Below, piece by piece: positions 54,297 through 61,519 of a stretch of 64,000 nt of DNA; the stretch's first letter is position 1; each line of letters begins with the position of its first letter. Position numbers and translations under genes: made by a program. Source of the stretch: Acidobacteriota bacterium (GTDB lineage Bacteria > Acidobacteriota > Vicinamibacteria > Vicinamibacterales > UBA2999); NCBI GenBank assembly GCA_963169195.1, contig CAUJDN010000115.1, positions 33,752 through 97,751 on the forward strand, read 5' to 3'. The notes under the pieces are model-generated. The model did not search any database. It saw only the letters and a list, made by a program, of their open reading frames with translations, and was not told where the DNA came from.

Positions 54297-54692
54297 CTAC
54301 GCGCGCGCGTCGAGTACGTGAACGTCGTACAGCTCGAACGCGGCGTCGGCGGTCACGACCGTCAGCGCGTGCAGCGCGGCCTGGGCGACGAGCAGCCGGT
54401 CGAACGGGTCGGCGTGGTGATCGGGCAGGCTTCCCACGTGGACGGCGTGGGCCAGCGTGACCGGCAACGGGAGGAAGCCGCTCGAGTCGATCGCGCCGGG
54501 CAGCCATCGGTGGAGCGGCTCACGGAGCTCGAGCTTGCCGATCCGGGACTTCATCGCCAGTTCCCACGCGCTCGCGGCGCTGACGTGCACGGAGGCGGCG
54601 CCTGTTTCGATGGCCGCGCGCGCCCGCGGCCCCAGCTTGCGGCTGCCCTCCCGCCACCACAGCAGCACGTGCGTGTCGAGGAGCAGCGTCAC
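54297..54692 (-). CDS. vapC: VapC-like PIN-domain toxin
   Basis: A 131-residue PIN-domain toxin of the LLDTHVLLWW group (D6), with E44 in SAASAWELAMKSRIGKL, the PDHHADPFDRLLVAQAAL segment and VVTADAAFELYDVHVL. It pairs with a Phd-type antitoxin 4 nt overlapped. Related to but clearly diverged from the VapC at 44610. Confidence 0.9.
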   Translation of the reverse strand: MTLLLDTHVLLWWREGSRKLGPRARAAIETGAASVHVSAASAWELAMKSRIGKLELREPLHRWLPGAIDSSGFLPLPVTLAHAVHVGSLPDHHADPFDRLLVAQAALHALTVVTADAAFELYDVHVLDARA

Positions 54693-54928
54693 TTCGCACC
54701 AAAGACGCGGAGCAGGTCCTCGGGCAGCGGGGCGTCGAAGTCGCGGGACATGGCGAACTTGCCTTTGTCGGCGCCAAAGCCGGTGCGGCGTCGGGCGTTC
54801 GACACGGGGACCAGCCGCACCACCGGCCGTCCCGCCTTGGCGATGACGATGTCCTCGCCGTTGACGGCGTCCTCGACCAGCCGGAAGAGATGCGTCTTGG
54901 CGGCGTGCAGGTTGACGGTGCGCGACAT
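54689..54928 (-). CDS. Phd-type antitoxin
   Basis: A 79-residue antitoxin with a Phd/YefM domain (MSRTVNLHAAKTHLFRLVEDAVNGEDIVIAKAGRPVVRLVPV) and a tail DFDAPLPEDLLRVFG typical of the partners of LLDTH-type PIN toxins. A TAGACT box (minus strand, 54935-54940) ends 6 nt before its ATG. Confidence 0.88.
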   Translation of the reverse strand: MSRTVNLHAAKTHLFRLVEDAVNGEDIVIAKAGRPVVRLVPVSNARRRTGFGADKGKFAMSRDFDAPLPEDLLRVFGAK

Positions 54929-54984
54929 GGACTAAGTCTAGCTAATGCCCGGCCCTGGCGGCAGCCGGTGACGATCCTCGACGT

Positions 54985-55110
54985 CGGGCGCAACGCTCGC
55001 CGTATCGAAGCCGACCGCGCGCTTCCGGGCCCCGCAGGTCAATGGCTGGCTGATCGACGTCGTGCTGAACCGGCCGGCGCTGCTTCAGGAGTCCGGCCGC
55101 GGCGGACAGC
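54985..55110 (+). pseudogene. Remnant of a kinase propeller C-terminus
   Basis: Encodes AVSKP-like ... APQVNGWLIDVVLNRPALL, matching the end of K3 (AVSKPIDLFQAPPVNGW ... VIDVVLNWPALL) with about 60 bp deleted in the middle. No other part of that kinase remains here. Confidence 0.7.
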
Positions 55111-55140
55111 ATGACCCCGCCAGGCGTCGTGTCGACGGTG

Positions 55141-55572
55141 TCAGCGATGCCTGGGCGGGGCGCCCCGCCGCCCGGCCGGTTGCGATGGGCGCGGCCGGCC
55201 GGAACGGCCCAGGAGGGTGCGGACCGCGGCCGCGAACACGTCGCCGCGAAACGGCTTGGCCAGGAACCCGGCGGGGCCGGTCCCGGCTGATTCGGGCGCG
55301 AACTCGCTCGTTCCCGACACGAAGAGCACGGGGAGTCCCGGCTGGCGCTCGCGCAGCCGGGCGGCGAGGGCACCGCCGTCCATGCTCGGCATGACCACGT
55401 CGGACACGACGAGCGCCAACCGCTCGTCGAGCGTGTCCACCCGGGCGATGGCGTCGGTCCCCGACGCCGCTTCGATCACGCGATAACCCTGGCGCCGCAG
55501 GGTTCGCGCCACGATGTGGCGCACCGGCTCGTCGTCGTCGACGACGAGGATGAGGGGGGGCGGTACGGGCAA
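55141..55572 (-). CDS. Single-domain response regulator
   Basis: A 143-residue receiver domain with no output domain. VVDDDEPVRHIV carries the acidic pair, VVSDVVMPSMDGGALA the phospho-accepting Asp (about residue 58), VLFVSGTSEF the conserved Ser/Thr, and FLAKPFRGD the Lys. The C-terminal 25 residues are disordered and Pro/Arg-rich. No histidine kinase is next to it; it could be a phosphate sink or interact with other regulators. It diverges from the ECF sigma operon. Confidence 0.88.
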   Translation of the reverse strand: MPVPPPLILVVDDDEPVRHIVARTLRRQGYRVIEAASGTDAIARVDTLDERLALVVSDVVMPSMDGGALAARLRERQPGLPVLFVSGTSEFAPESAGTGPAGFLAKPFRGDVFAAAVRTLLGRSGRPRPSQPAGRRGAPPRHR

Positions 55573-55656
55573 CTGGGGCTCCTGGGTGCGCGGCCGGCGT
55601 CTGCCACATGGACACCCGAAATCGACCCGAAGTCACATCCCGCGGCCAGCGCCGGC

Positions 55657-55662
55657 TATAAT
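55657..55662 (+). promoter_or_regulatory. Putative -10 box of the ECF sigma operon
   Basis: TATAAT followed by about 66 bp of leader before the GTG at 55729, which here does have a GGAGGAA site. Unlike most promoters noted in this window this one would have a normal leader. Confidence 0.4.
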
Positions 55663-55728
55663 CCGGCGTTTCCGTCTGTCCGCCGGGGATGTGACCTCCG
55701 TGCCGGCCGGCGTGTCTCTGGAGGAAGC

Positions 55729-56304
55729 GTGGCGGGCGACAGCCGGAGCGACGATGAGTTGGTGGCACAGGCCCGGGACAGGCGGTACGATACCCGGGCA
55801 TTCGAAGCGCTCGTGCGCAGGCACCAGGGATTCGTGCTGGCCAATTGCCGGAGCCTTACCGGGTCGGCGGCAGACGCGGACGACCTGGCCCAGGAGGTCT
55901 TCGTGAAGGCGTTCTTCGGCCTGTCACGGTTCGAGGGCCGCTCGGCGTTTCGAACCTGGGTCGGGCGCATCAAGGTGCGCCATTGCCTCAACCACCTGCG
56001 CCGGGCCCGCGGCGCCGTGATGGTGGAGCTCGACGCGATCGCACCCTGGTCTCCCGGCCCACTGGCCGAGGAGGCGACGCCCGAGACCCACCTGCACGCG
56101 TCGGAGGAGCGTAGGCGTGTGCTGCGTGTCCTCGACACCATGCCCGATACCGTGCGCATCCCGCTCCTGCTCCGCGACGTGGATGGATACAGCTACGCGG
56201 AGATTGCCGATCAGCTCGGCCTGGGCCTGTCGGCTGTCAAGATGCGCATCAAGCGAGGCCGCGAGGAGTTCCGCCGGCGCTACGAGGGGTCGCGGGCGAC
56301 ATGA
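55729..56304 (+). CDS. ECF-family RNA polymerase sigma factor
   Basis: A 191-residue ECF sigma factor. Region 2 reads FEALVRRHQGFVLANCRSLTGSAADADDLAQEVFVKAFFGLSRFEGRSAFRTWVGRIKVRHCLNHLRR (about 30-97), with the DDLAQEVF core; region 4 is VLDTMPDTVRIPLLLRDVDGYSYAEIADQLGLGLSAVKMRIKRGREEFRRR (about 135-186). The start GTG 55729 has GGAGGAA 3-9 nt upstream. It overlaps the next gene by 4 nt. An adjacent 73-residue protein takes the place where an anti-sigma factor would normally be encoded. Confidence 0.92.
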   Translation: MAGDSRSDDELVAQARDRRYDTRAFEALVRRHQGFVLANCRSLTGSAADADDLAQEVFVKAFFGLSRFEGRSAFRTWVGRIKVRHCLNHLRRARGAVMVELDAIAPWSPGPLAEEATPETHLHASEERRRVLRVLDTMPDTVRIPLLLRDVDGYSYAEIADQLGLGLSAVKMRIKRGREEFRRRYEGSRAT

Positions 56305-56522
56305 GCGCGGACGTGCCCACGCCGGACGAGACGGAGCCGCCGGTGCCCGAGCTGGCTGCCTTCGAACTGCCACTCGACGAGGCCTTCGTCACACGGGTGC
56401 GTTGCCGCATCGAGCGCCGCGTGCTGGCCGGCGACCTCGCGGAACTGGCCTGGTCGGGCCCGCTGGCCGCCGTCATCGCCCTGCTGCGGGCACCTTTCGA
56501 CTGGTTCACGACCCATGACTGA
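56301..56522 (+). CDS. Small protein between sigma factor and channel genes
   Basis: A 73-residue acidic protein (MSADVPTPDETEPPVPELAAFELPLDEAFVTRVRCRIERRVLAGDLAELAWSGPLAAVIALLRAPFDWFTTHD). It has no zinc-anti-sigma motif and only a short hydrophobic stretch, so an anti-sigma role is a position-based guess. It overlaps both neighbours (4 nt with the sigma gene, 8 nt with the channel gene), so translation of all three is coupled. Confidence 0.65.
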   Translation: MSADVPTPDETEPPVPELAAFELPLDEAFVTRVRCRIERRVLAGDLAELAWSGPLAAVIALLRAPFDWFTTHD

Positions 56523-57318
56523 TCAGTTGCTCGTCCTCGCCCGTTCGCTGCAGTCCACCGTGCTCGACGCGGCGCCTCGTGTCGTGCTCGGCCTGCTCGT
56601 CGCCGGCCTGCTGGTCGGCGTGGCCAAGGCGGCTGAGTGGCTGCTCCGTGTGCTGATGACGCGGGTGCGCTTCGATGCGCTGCTCAAGCAGGCCGGCATC
56701 GACAAGGTGCTGCAGCGACTCGGCATCCGGCAGTCGCTCGATGTCGTCGTGCCGCGCCTGGTCTATTTCCTGCTGCTGCTGCTCTTCGCGCAGGCGGCGG
56801 CCGACGCCTTCGGGCTCGCGGCCATCTCGCAGGCCATCGCCTCGCTGTTCGGCTACCTGCCCAACGTGCTGGCGGCCCTCCTCGTCGTGGTCGTGGGGAC
56901 GTCGGCGAGCCAGTTCGTCGGCGGCGCCGTGCGCAAGGCCGCGGAGGAGGCGGGCCTCGAGTTCGCGCGCGCGCTGGGCGGGCTCGCGTCGGGGTTCCTC
57001 CTCTTCATCGTCGGCGTCATGGCCATCGGGCAGCTGAGGTTCGACACCGAGATGGTGCGCATCGTGACGGCCTGTGTCCTGGCCGGGTTCGCGCTGGCGT
57101 TCGGGCTGTCGATCGGGCTGGGCACCCGCGACATCACGCGCAACGTGCTCGCCGGCTTCTACGCCCGCAAGGTGTTCGCGCCAGGCGATTCGCTGGTGGT
57201 CCGCGGGGAACGCGGGGTGCTGCGGGCCATCACGCCCACGCAGACCATCCTCGAACAGGAACAGGGCCTCGTGTCGGTGGGCAACAGCGTCTTCCTCGAC
57301 GATGTGATCCGGCAGTAG
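56515..57318 (+). CDS. MscS-like small-conductance mechanosensitive channel
   Basis: A 267-residue membrane protein with about five hydrophobic helices (near residues 18-43, 74-96, 104-134, 153-171 and 176-200) and a short soluble C-terminal beta domain (NVLAGFYARKVFAPGDSLVVRGERGVLRAITPTQTILEQEQGLVSVGNSVFLDDV). The pore-like segment and the conserved turn VGNS/FLDD resemble the MscS fold, though the protein is shorter than classical MscS. It ends an operon with an ECF sigma factor, suggesting envelope-stress control. Confidence 0.75.
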   Translation: MTDQLLVLARSLQSTVLDAAPRVVLGLLVAGLLVGVAKAAEWLLRVLMTRVRFDALLKQAGIDKVLQRLGIRQSLDVVVPRLVYFLLLLLFAQAAADAFGLAAISQAIASLFGYLPNVLAALLVVVVGTSASQFVGGAVRKAAEEAGLEFARALGGLASGFLLFIVGVMAIGQLRFDTEMVRIVTACVLAGFALAFGLSIGLGTRDITRNVLAGFYARKVFAPGDSLVVRGERGVLRAITPTQTILEQEQGLVSVGNSVFLDDVIRQ

Positions 57319-57334
57319 CGCGCGAGCGGCAGGC

Positions 57335-57580
57335 CCCCGACCTGACGGCCAGACGGTGGTGTACGGCGCGCGCTGGGACGGCGGCGCTCCGGATGTCTAC
57401 ATGAAGCTGTGGCGGGAACTGACAGCAGCCGAGTCACGCTGGAGTCGGTCCCGGGCGACGGCCGCGACGACCGCCGTGTCCCATTGGCCAGACGCATCCC
57501 GACACCGCCCGCCGCCAGTTCGTCGTCTCGCCGGACGGCCAGCGATGTCTCGTGAACCGCAGCATCGAGGCGACACGGGC
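57335..57580 (+). pseudogene. Fragments of kinase propeller blades
   Basis: Two small pieces translate as typical PD40 blades: PDGQTVVYGARWDGGAPDVYMKLW (about 57340-57412) and DTARRQFVVSPDGQRCLVNRSIE (about 57500-57570), in different frames. They are remnants of at least one further kinase gene. Confidence 0.55.
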
Positions 57581-57870
57581 TCGCGGAAGAACCGCAGGTC
57601 GGTGTCTTCGCCCTCGGCGTCCTCCAGGTAATGGCATTCCTTCAGCAGGTGGAAGGCCACCAGGTTCTCGAACCGAGGGCGTGCCGGTCCAGTCGAACAG
57701 GTAGTGCTTGCGGCTCTTCTTGACGGCCTCGATCCGCGCGGGACCGAACGGCAGCAGCCGAAAGTCGAACATGAGGCGCTCCAGGACGTCCAGCCAGCGA
57801 CCGACGGTCGTGTGCGCGACCTGCAGCCGGTGACATTGCTGGATTCCGTCCCCGCCCTCCGGGTGATGGC
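57560..57870 (-). pseudogene. Remnant of an AAA/DUF4143 ATPase gene
   Basis: On the minus strand two frames together give QVAHTTVGRWLDVLERLMFDFRLLPFGPARIEAVKKSRKHYLFDWT and then FENLVAFHLLKECHYLEDAEGEDTDLRFFRE, the DUF4143 linker and nuclease-like half. The frame change near 57690 and missing ATPase half show that it is inactive. It abuts the promoter of K4. Confidence 0.75.
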
Positions 57871-57906
57871 GTCGGCTGCGTGCGCCAAGCAGGCCTCGCG
57901 TGAAGC

Positions 57907-57912
57907 TATACT
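57907..57912 (+). promoter_or_regulatory. Putative -10 box of kinase K4
   Basis: TATACT, 9 nt before ATG 57922. Confidence 0.4.
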
Positions 57913-57921
57913 CCGCAGCGG

Positions 57922-60657
57922 ATGAGTGTGTCGGCTGGGACACGCCTCGGTCCGTATGAAGTACTCGCGCCGCTGGGCGCCGGCGGCATGGGGGAGGTGT
58001 ATCGTGCCCGCGACACGCGCCTGGGGCGCGACGTGGCGCTCAAGGTGCTCCCGGCCGACGTGGCGCACGACGCCGACCGGCGCGCGCGCTTCGAGCGTGA
58101 GGCCCGCGCCGTGGCGGCGCTCTCCCACCCCAACATCCTCGCCCTCTTCGACATCGGCCTCGACGCCGATACGCTCTTCGTCGTCACGGAACTCCTGGAG
58201 GGCGAAACGCTCGCCGATCGCCTGCGCCAGGGCGCGCTGCCCGTGCGCACGGCTGTGGAGATCGCGGTCGCGATCGCGCGCGGACTCGGCGCGGCGCACG
58301 AGAAGGGCATCGCGCACCGGGATCTGAAGCCGGCCAACGTGTTCCTGCTGGCCGACGGCCAGGTGAAGGTCCTCGACTTCGGCCTCGCAAAGCTCCAGGA
58401 CCCCAAGACCTCAAGACCTCAAGACCTCAAACCCCCAGGACCTCAAGACCTCAGCGCCTCGCCCACCGTCGCGTCTCCGGAACCGACCGCGCGAGGCGTC
58501 ATCCTCGGCACGGCGGGCTACATGGCCCCGGAGCAGATCCGCGGGCAGCCGGTGGACGGCCGCGCGGATCTGTTCGCGCTGGGCGTCGTGCTCTACGAGA
58601 TGCTCACCGGCACGCGCGCCTTCGCGCGTGAGACGACGGCGGAGACGCTGACGGCGATCCTGAAAGAGGACCCGCCGGAGCTGACGACGATCCGCGCGGA
58701 CCTGCCGCCCGCGCTCGAGCGCATCGTCCGCCACGCGCTGGAGAAGAGCCCCGCGCAGCGCTTTCAATCGGCGCAGGATGTGGTCTTCGCCCTCGAGACA
58801 CTAACCGGCAGCGGCGCCACCAGCGGCGCGCGTGCGGGGGGCGCGGCGGACTCGCGCGGCAGCATCTGGCGGAGCGCGCGCCTGGTGTGGGCGGCCGCGC
58901 TGCTCGCCGTGGTGGCGGCCGGCGCATTTGTCGGGGATCAGTACCGGAACCGAGCTGGCACGGCCACGACGCCGTTGCGCGTGTCGGTGGTGCACACCGA
59001 GGGGGCCGAAGTGGGGGTGCCGGCCATCTCCCCCGACGGCACGCGCCTCGCCTATCGCGCCCGCCGCGCCGATGGCCTCCCCGTGCTCTGGGTCCGCGAC
59101 CTGACGCGCGACGCGCCGGTGCCGCTGCCGGGCACCGACGACGCCCGGTATCCGTTCTGGTCGCCCGACTCGCAGCACGTGGGCTTCTTTGCCGACTCCG
59201 CCCTCAAGCGCGTGCCCGCGGACGGCGGCCCCGTGCAGGTCATCGTCTCGGGGGCGGGGCTCATGGGAGCCGGTGGCGCCTCGTGGGCGCCAGACGGCAC
59301 GGTCCTCTACAACTTCAGCAACGTCACGGGGCTCTTTCGCATACCCGCCACTGGCGGCGAGCCGGTTCCGGTGACGACCCCCAGAGGTATTGACTGGACG
59401 CATTCCTTTCCATCGTTCCTGCCGGATGGCCGGCACTTCCTGTTCACGGACGTGACCGTCACCACCCGCGCGGAGTCGAGCGAACAGGGCATCTTCGTCG
59501 GCTCGCTCGATGACGCGCGCGTGATCAGGCTGCTGCCGGACCGATCCGCCGCCGCCTATTCGTCCACTGGCCACCTGATCTTCGTCCGCCAGGGCTCGCT
59601 CATGGCCGTCCCCTTCGACGCCGAGCGCCAGTCGACTATCGGCAGTGCCACCACCCTGGCGCCGGATGTGTCGTTCGAGCCGTTCCTTGCCCGCGCTGCC
59701 TTCTCGGTCTCGCCCACGGTGATTGCGCTGCGGCCCACGCCGGCGATGGTCGACTACCAGCCCACGGTGGACGCGGTCATGCGCGTCATGGATCGCGCGG
59801 GCCGGCCGGTGGCCGAGTCACCGCCCGGGCTCTGGCGGCACGTGATGGCCCTTTCACCGTCGGGGCGGCAGGCCGTCGGCGAACTACTTGACGAGCGCAC
59901 GGGCCTCGCATGGCTGGTGATGGTGGATTTCGCCTCGGGACGGCAGGAGCGTGTGACCACCGGGACCATCTGGTCCGGTCGCCCCGTGTGGTCGCCCGAC
60001 GGGCGGCGGCTCGCCTATGCGCTCCAGCCTCCCGGGCGTGTGGACGACCTCCACGTCAAGGACCTGAGTACCAACGCCGACCAGCGCGTCGTGGAGGGGC
60101 TCGACCAGCACGCCCAGCCGGCCGCCTGGTCGCGCGACGGGCGCCACCTGCTGGTGATCAGGCAGGCGACGGCCACACGCCCCGTCCGGTTGACGGCCCA
60201 CTCGATCGAGTCGCGGGCGCCGCTCGACTTCGTCGTGGAGAAGGCGGAGATCCACGCAGCGTTCTCGCCGGACGATCGGTTCGTGGCGTTCACGACCGTC
60301 GAGTCCGGACGGCCCGAGGTGGCGGTGACGACGTTCCCGGATCGTCGTCAGACGTGGCCACTCACCACCGACGGCGGGCGCGTGGTGAGCTGGCGCGCGG
60401 ACGGACGGGAGATTCTGGTGAGCACGCCGTCCGGCCACCTGGTGGGCTATCCCGTCGCGGCCGCGGGGGACACGTTCACCTCGGGGGCGCCAACGATCGT
60501 CCTGCGCGACGTCGGTGTCGACGTGCGTTTCGCGTCGGCCGCGCCCGACCATTCGCGGTTGCTGATCCGCGTGCGGCCCGATGCGGCGAAAGACAAGGGA
60601 GAGATCCGGCTGCTGTTCGGCTGGGCCGAGGCGTTGAAGGCGCCGGCGTCGCGCTAG
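57922..60657 (+). CDS. Kinase K4: Hanks-type serine/threonine kinase with membrane helix and PD40 propeller
   Basis: An intact 911-residue kinase with the same layout as K3: GAGGMGEVY loop, [23 protein letters not shown], a longer repeat-encoded linker (about 20 residues, Pro/Gln/Asp/Lys-rich), [10 protein letters not shown], then one membrane helix near residues 313-332 (LVWAAALLAVVAAGAFVG). The propeller (about 345-911) differs greatly from those of K1 and K3 (blades ISPDGTRLAYRARR, SPDSQHVGFFAD, SPDGRRLAYALQP), so the kinases share a catalytic half but not a sensor half. Seven 8-bp repeats keep the frame. Confidence 0.92.
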   Translation: MSVSAGTRLGPYEVLAPLGAGGMGEVYRARDTRLGRDVALKVLPADVAHDADRRARFEREARAVAALSHPNILALFDIGLDADTLFVVTELLEGETLADRLRQGALPVRTAVEIAVAIARGLGAAHEKGIAHRDLKPANVFLLADGQVKVLDFGLAKLQDPKTSRPQDLKPPGPQDLSASPTVASPEPTARGVILGTAGYMAPEQIRGQPVDGRADLFALGVVLYEMLTGTRAFARETTAETLTAILKEDPPELTTIRADLPPALERIVRHALEKSPAQRFQSAQDVVFALETLTGSGATSGARAGGAADSRGSIWRSARLVWAAALLAVVAAGAFVGDQYRNRAGTATTPLRVSVVHTEGAEVGVPAISPDGTRLAYRARRADGLPVLWVRDLTRDAPVPLPGTDDARYPFWSPDSQHVGFFADSALKRVPADGGPVQVIVSGAGLMGAGGASWAPDGTVLYNFSNVTGLFRIPATGGEPVPVTTPRGIDWTHSFPSFLPDGRHFLFTDVTVTTRAESSEQGIFVGSLDDARVIRLLPDRSAAAYSSTGHLIFVRQGSLMAVPFDAERQSTIGSATTLAPDVSFEPFLARAAFSVSPTVIALRPTPAMVDYQPTVDAVMRVMDRAGRPVAESPPGLWRHVMALSPSGRQAVGELLDERTGLAWLVMVDFASGRQERVTTGTIWSGRPVWSPDGRRLAYALQPPGRVDDLHVKDLSTNADQRVVEGLDQHAQPAAWSRDGRHLLVIRQATATRPVRLTAHSIESRAPLDFVVEKAEIHAAFSPDDRFVAFTTVESGRPEVAVTTFPDRRQTWPLTTDGGRVVSWRADGREILVSTPSGHLVGYPVAAAGDTFTSGAPTIVLRDVGVDVRFASAAPDHSRLLIRVRPDAAKDKGEIRLLFGWAEALKAPASR
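58397..58452 (+). repeat. 8-bp repeat array in K4, n = 7
   Basis: Units: AGGACCCC, AAGACCTC, AAGACCTC, AAGACCTC, AAACCCCC, AGGACCTC, AAGACCTC. Three adjacent perfect AAGACCTC copies make this the array most likely to slip. Confidence 0.95.
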
Positions 60658-60707
60658 GCGTCGGCGCGAGCGTGACGACGGTCCGGCCCCGGCTGCGCGC
60701 CCAGCCG

Positions 60708-61148
60708 TCAGCTCACCGTGTGCACGGCCTTGCGTGCCGCCGTGCCAGGCTCCGTGAGGGCCACCACGCCGCGGTCCAGCGTCGCCAGGCCGCCGCCGTG
60801 GCGGAGGGCCAGTCCGATCAGATAGGCGTCGGTTACCTGTTGGTGCCCGCCCAGGCGCAGGCCGGCAAACGCCACGGCGTCGGCGAACGCGACATCATCG
60901 GCCCACCAGACGTGGTCCTTTGCGGCGGTGTTGGCGACGAGGACCTGCATCGCGTCGCGCGGCTGGACCGCATCGCGCGAGAACGCCGGGTTCGAGACGA
61001 TCCGGACGAAGCCGGCCTCGGTGAACGGACACGTGGCCCAGCCGCGGGTCCGGTGGCGCGTGAACCAGGCGACGGCCGGCGTGTGCTGCTCGTGACTCGG
61101 CCAGAGCAGGGCGATCAACAGGTTGCTATCGAGCAGCCAGGCGCTCAC
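60708..61148 (-). CDS. vapC: VapC-like PIN-domain toxin
   Basis: A 146-residue PIN-domain toxin: D7 in WLLDSNLLIALLWPSHEQH, E44 in CPFTEAGFVRIVSNPAF, and the QVTDAYLIGLALRHGG and LATLDRGV segments with the later acidic residues. This subgroup (with NPAF) pairs with ribbon-helix-helix antitoxins. It overlaps the antitoxin by 4 nt and is reversed relative to K4 and K5. Confidence 0.9.
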   Translation of the reverse strand: MSAWLLDSNLLIALLWPSHEQHTPAVAWFTRHRTRGWATCPFTEAGFVRIVSNPAFSRDAVQPRDAMQVLVANTAAKDHVWWADDVAFADAVAFAGLRLGGHQQVTDAYLIGLALRHGGGLATLDRGVVALTEPGTAARKAVHTVS

Positions 61149-61372
61149 ACGCCCTCGGCCTCGATGCGCCGCACATCCGCGGTCGTCACCGTCGGCGAGT
61201 CGACGGGGAGCTGGAACATGACGAGGCCCTCGGACGTGACCGACGGCGTCGGCGCGTTCAGGCCCCGCCGCACCAGGTCCGAGACGGTCTTGCCCAGCGA
61301 GAGGCCTCGCAGCCTGGCATGGTGCGCGACCACCTCGACGATGTCATCATCCAGCGTGAGAGTTGTCCGCAT
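61145..61372 (-). CDS. vapB: VapB-type ribbon-helix-helix antitoxin
   Basis: A 75-residue antitoxin starting MRTTLTLDDDIVEVVAHHARLRGLSLGKTVSDLVRRGL, a ribbon-helix-helix domain, and a toxin-binding tail with FQLPVDSPTVTTADVRRIEAE. ATG 61372 is chosen over 61414 since the domain begins there. Two direct copies of AAATGATG (61377-61384 and 61395-61402) just upstream may be its operator. Confidence 0.88.
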   Translation of the reverse strand: MRTTLTLDDDIVEVVAHHARLRGLSLGKTVSDLVRRGLNAPTPSVTSEGLVMFQLPVDSPTVTTADVRRIEAEGV

Positions 61373-61504
61373 GAGTAAATGATGCGCTTGTCGTGAAATG
61401 ATGTCAATATTCATGACTCAGCATCAACGACGGCAGTCGGTGACCGCGGATGTCGGGTGAGCGAACCGGCGCGGGCACCTCGGGCGGCGGACTGGCCGGC
61501 GCGC

Positions 61505-61510
61505 TACAAT
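61505..61510 (+). promoter_or_regulatory. Putative -10 box of kinase K5
   Basis: TACAAT, 9 nt before ATG 61520. Confidence 0.4.
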
Positions 61511-61519
61511 CCCGCACGG

